Source: Pseudomonas lalkuanensis
GTDB lineage: Bacteria; Pseudomonadota; Gammaproteobacteria; Pseudomonadales; Pseudomonadaceae
Assembly (NCBI RefSeq): GCF_008807375.1
Contig: NZ_CP043311.1
Coordinates: 2,584,001-2,648,000, forward strand
DNA length: 64,000 bases
Direction: 5' to 3'
Positions 62,153-64,000 of this stretch are shown here, one piece after another. Made by a program: the position numbers and the translations under genes. Numbering within the stretch: the stretch's first letter is position 1; every line of letters starts with the position of its first letter. Under the pieces are notes generated by a model that saw nothing but the letters and a program-made list of their open reading frames with translations, was not told where the DNA came from and did no database searches.

Positions 62153-63721
62153 ATGCGCTACTGCCTGATCCACAGCCTCTTGATCCTTTTCATTGCCGTT
62201 GGAGTCGCGCTTACGGGCCTGCCGCCCTGGCTGGGCGTCCTCGTGCTGCTGCCACTGCCCTGGCTGTTCCGCCAGAAGCCCCAGGCGCGGACTACGGTAG
62301 AAGAGGGCGCCGACATGGCTCGGCTCACCCGCGACCTGTCCCGCAGTACCAGCCACAACGCCTTGTCCGCCGCCGGAGTCGCCTGGTCGGTGGATCGCCT
62401 GGCCGAGCGCCTCAAGTCCCAGTTGCAGGCTGCCGAGCGCATCGTCGGCAGCGCCGAGGTGATGATCGCCACCGAGGCGGCCACTTCCGAACTCAGCCAG
62501 CAGGCCTTCGCCGCCGCCTTTGACGCGCGCCAGAACAGCGATGAAGGGCGCGAGGTGCTGCAACAGGCCATCGCGCTCATGCAGCAACTGAGTCTCAGGG
62601 CCGGTGCCAGCCGCGAGCTGATCGCCACCCTCAGCCAGCGCAGCGAGGAAATCCAGCAAGTGGCCCAGGTCATCCAGTCCATCGCCAGCCAGACCAACCT
62701 GCTGGCGCTGAATGCCGCCATCGAGGCCGCGCGGGCGGGGGAGCATGGCCGTGGCTTCGCCGTGGTGGCGGACGAGGTGCGCGGCCTGGCCGGCCGCACT
62801 GCCAGCGCCACGGGCGAAGTGGGGCAGATGGTGGCCGACATCCAGCGCCAGACCGCCCTGGTGGTGGAGCAGATCCAGCAGCTTTCCACGGACCTGGAGG
62901 CCGGGGTCGGCCAGGTGGAGCTGACTGGCCGCCAGCTGGAGAAGATCGCCGGACTGGCCGCGGCGGTAGAAGGGCAGGTGGATGAGATCGCCCGTGGCGC
63001 CCGGACCAATCGCGACCAACTCGCCGGGCTGTTCGAGGCGGTGGGGCAGATGCGCTGCGACCTGGGTGTGAGCGACGAGCAGACTCGCCGCCTGGCCGAG
63101 GCCGCCAGCCAGTTGGAAGGGCAGGCGGAAACCATCAGCGAGCGCCTGGCCGAAGTGGGGCTGGACGACTACCACCAGCGCATCTATGACCTGGCACGAG
63201 ATGGCGCGAGTGCTATCGCCGCGCGCTTTGAGCGGGACGTAAAGGAAGGCCGCATCAGCCTCGATGACCTTTTCGACCGACGCTTCCAGGTGGTGCCCGG
63301 TACCTACCCGCAGAAGTACAGCTCGCGTTTCGACCGCTACACCGACCTGGTCCTGCCGGATATCCAGGAACCGCTGCTCAAGCAGCACGAGGGGCTGGTC
63401 TTCGCCATCGCCTGCACCCAGGAAGGCTATGTGCCAACCCACAACCAGGCCTTCAGCCAGGCGCCCAGCGGCGACCCTGAGCAGGACATGGCCCGCAGCC
63501 GCAGCAAGCGCATGTTCAACGACCGCACCGGCCTGCGTTGCGGCAGCCACCAGCAACCGCTGCTGCTGCAGACCTACACCCGCGATACGGGCGAGCTGAT
63601 GCACGATCTTTCGGTGCCGATCATCGTCCTGGGCCGGCACTGGGGCGGGTTGCGCCTGGGGTATCGGCCCGAGCAGACGGCAACGCAGGCTACGGGGAAG
63701 AAGGCTCTGGCGCGGGCCTGA
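62153..63721 (+). CDS. Methyl-accepting chemotaxis protein with a C-terminal sensory domain
   Basis: The 522-residue protein has a short N-terminal hairpin of two membrane helices (residues 1-40) with no large periplasmic domain and no HAMP. The signalling coiled coil follows (about 60-340) with the hairpin tip [34 protein letters not shown]. After it comes a cytosolic C-terminal domain of about 150 residues, with the conserved blocks [27 protein letters not shown] and [15 protein letters not shown]. This order is unusual for chemoreceptors. Sitting between pedH and the aldehyde dehydrogenase it may steer cells by alcohol metabolism. AGGGGACGAG precedes the ATG. Confidence 0.88.
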   Translation: MRYCLIHSLLILFIAVGVALTGLPPWLGVLVLLPLPWLFRQKPQARTTVEEGADMARLTRDLSRSTSHNALSAAGVAWSVDRLAERLKSQLQAAERIVGSAEVMIATEAATSELSQQAFAAAFDARQNSDEGREVLQQAIALMQQLSLRAGASRELIATLSQRSEEIQQVAQVIQSIASQTNLLALNAAIEAARAGEHGRGFAVVADEVRGLAGRTASATGEVGQMVADIQRQTALVVEQIQQLSTDLEAGVGQVELTGRQLEKIAGLAAAVEGQVDEIARGARTNRDQLAGLFEAVGQMRCDLGVSDEQTRRLAEAASQLEGQAETISERLAEVGLDDYHQRIYDLARDGASAIAARFERDVKEGRISLDDLFDRRFQVVPGTYPQKYSSRFDRYTDLVLPDIQEPLLKQHEGLVFAIACTQEGYVPTHNQAFSQAPSGDPEQDMARSRSKRMFNDRTGLRCGSHQQPLLLQTYTRDTGELMHDLSVPIIVLGRHWGGLRLGYRPEQTATQATGKKALARA

Positions 63722-63738
63722 GCCCCCGCCAATTAGTA

Positions 63739-63751
63739 CCAAATGACGAGG
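63739..63751. promoter_or_regulatory. TACCAAnGnAGTA motif, copy 6 (degenerate)
   Basis: TACCAAATGACGA keeps the TACCAA half but loses the AGTA half. It lies 101 bases upstream of the aldehyde dehydrogenase start, the spacing seen for copies 4 and 5. Confidence 0.45.
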
Positions 63752-63852
63752 GCGTCTATTCCATGGGCGCATACCGGGGGGCAGTGGCGGCTGACTAAGA
63801 TCGGTCCACAGCCTGCCCAGCCGGGCAGGTACCGACCAGAGAGAGCAACGCC

Positions 63853-64000
63853 ATGATCTACGCACAACCAGGCACTCCGGGCGCCGTCGTTACCTTCAAG
63901 CCGCGTTACGGCAACTACATCGGCGGCGAGTTCGTCGCGCCTATCGGTGGCCAGTACTTCACCAACACCTCTCCGGTGAATGGCGAAGTGATCGCCGAGT
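63853..64000 (+). CDS. NAD-dependent aldehyde dehydrogenase (partial; ExaC/PedI-type)
   Basis: Only the first 49 codons are inside the window. They encode MIYAQPGTPGAVVTFKPRYGNYIGGEFVAP and then YFTNTSPVNGEVIAE, the N-terminus of the AldB-like acetaldehyde dehydrogenases that follow quinoprotein alcohol dehydrogenases (ExaC in P. aeruginosa, PedI in P. putida). It oxidises the aldehyde made by PedE/PedH. GAGAG lies upstream of the ATG. The right edge cuts the gene. Confidence 0.88.
   Translation, partial: MIYAQPGTPGAVVTFKPRYGNYIGGEFVAPIGGQYFTNTSPVNGEVIAE

Overview
The window is chromosomal DNA from a Pseudomonas of high GC content. The genus call rests on a mexS-mexT-mexEF-oprN locus, nosP-nahK, a glycine-cleavage operon with its own TyrR-like activator, and a PQQ-dependent alcohol oxidation cluster laid out like the ped cluster of P. 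putida. The mixture of P. aeruginosa-like and P. putida-like arrangements suggests the P. resinovorans/Metapseudomonas neighbourhood, but that is inference. No tRNA, rRNA, phage, insertion sequence or CRISPR array is visible. The accessory texture comes from intergenic palindromic (REP-like) repeats of at least three kinds.

Region by region. 1-5.5 kb: a partial MscS channel, a secreted HELKH protein, two glutathione transferases, a LysR remnant, an FKBP and small unknown proteins. 5.6-13.9 kb: the RND efflux operon mexE-mexF-oprN with its LysR activator mexT and divergent mexS; a perfect 15-bp dyad of the ATC-N9-GAT type lies upstream of mexE. 14-17.8 kb: an AraC regulator and an iorAB-type molybdenum oxidoreductase. 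18-22.5 kb: a LysR/SDR divergent pair, small proteins, and a secreted protein made of ten 13-residue repeats. 22.6-26 kb: a Sco protein, a Tat-exported multicopper oxidase and a lipoprotein. 26.3-34.4 kb: gcvH-gcvP-sdaA-gcvT, with a clear sigma-54 promoter and three 18-bp dyads upstream, next to the gene for the GcsR-type activator. 34.5-39.7 kb: small unknowns, pqqF and a porin.

40-64 kb is a nearly continuous quinoprotein alcohol-oxidation region: nosP-nahK, a DMT transporter, erbR/agmR, a CxxxCW protein, an ABC transporter (permease, ATPase, beta-propeller, binding protein), the sensor pair pedS2/pedR2, a pentapeptide protein, the Ca-type dehydrogenase pedE, cytochrome c pedF, binding protein pedG, a SoxYZ-like carrier, a zinc metallohydrolase, an AI-2E-family permease, the lanthanide-type dehydrogenase pedH, a chemoreceptor and the start of an aldehyde dehydrogenase. 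PedE and PedH differ exactly where expected: Ser352 in PedE against Asp326 in PedH, each two residues after the catalytic Asp.

The most interesting signals are in this last region. A 13-bp motif, TACCAAnGnAGTA, recurs in six intergenic regions and probably marks a regulon operator. Two tiny paralogous membrane ORFs of 44 and 50 codons, both starting with a KHLLLPLL segment, sit behind two of these motifs with identical spacing to a shared TAG(G/C)ATGAC element. They are good candidates for undescribed components of the quinoprotein system.
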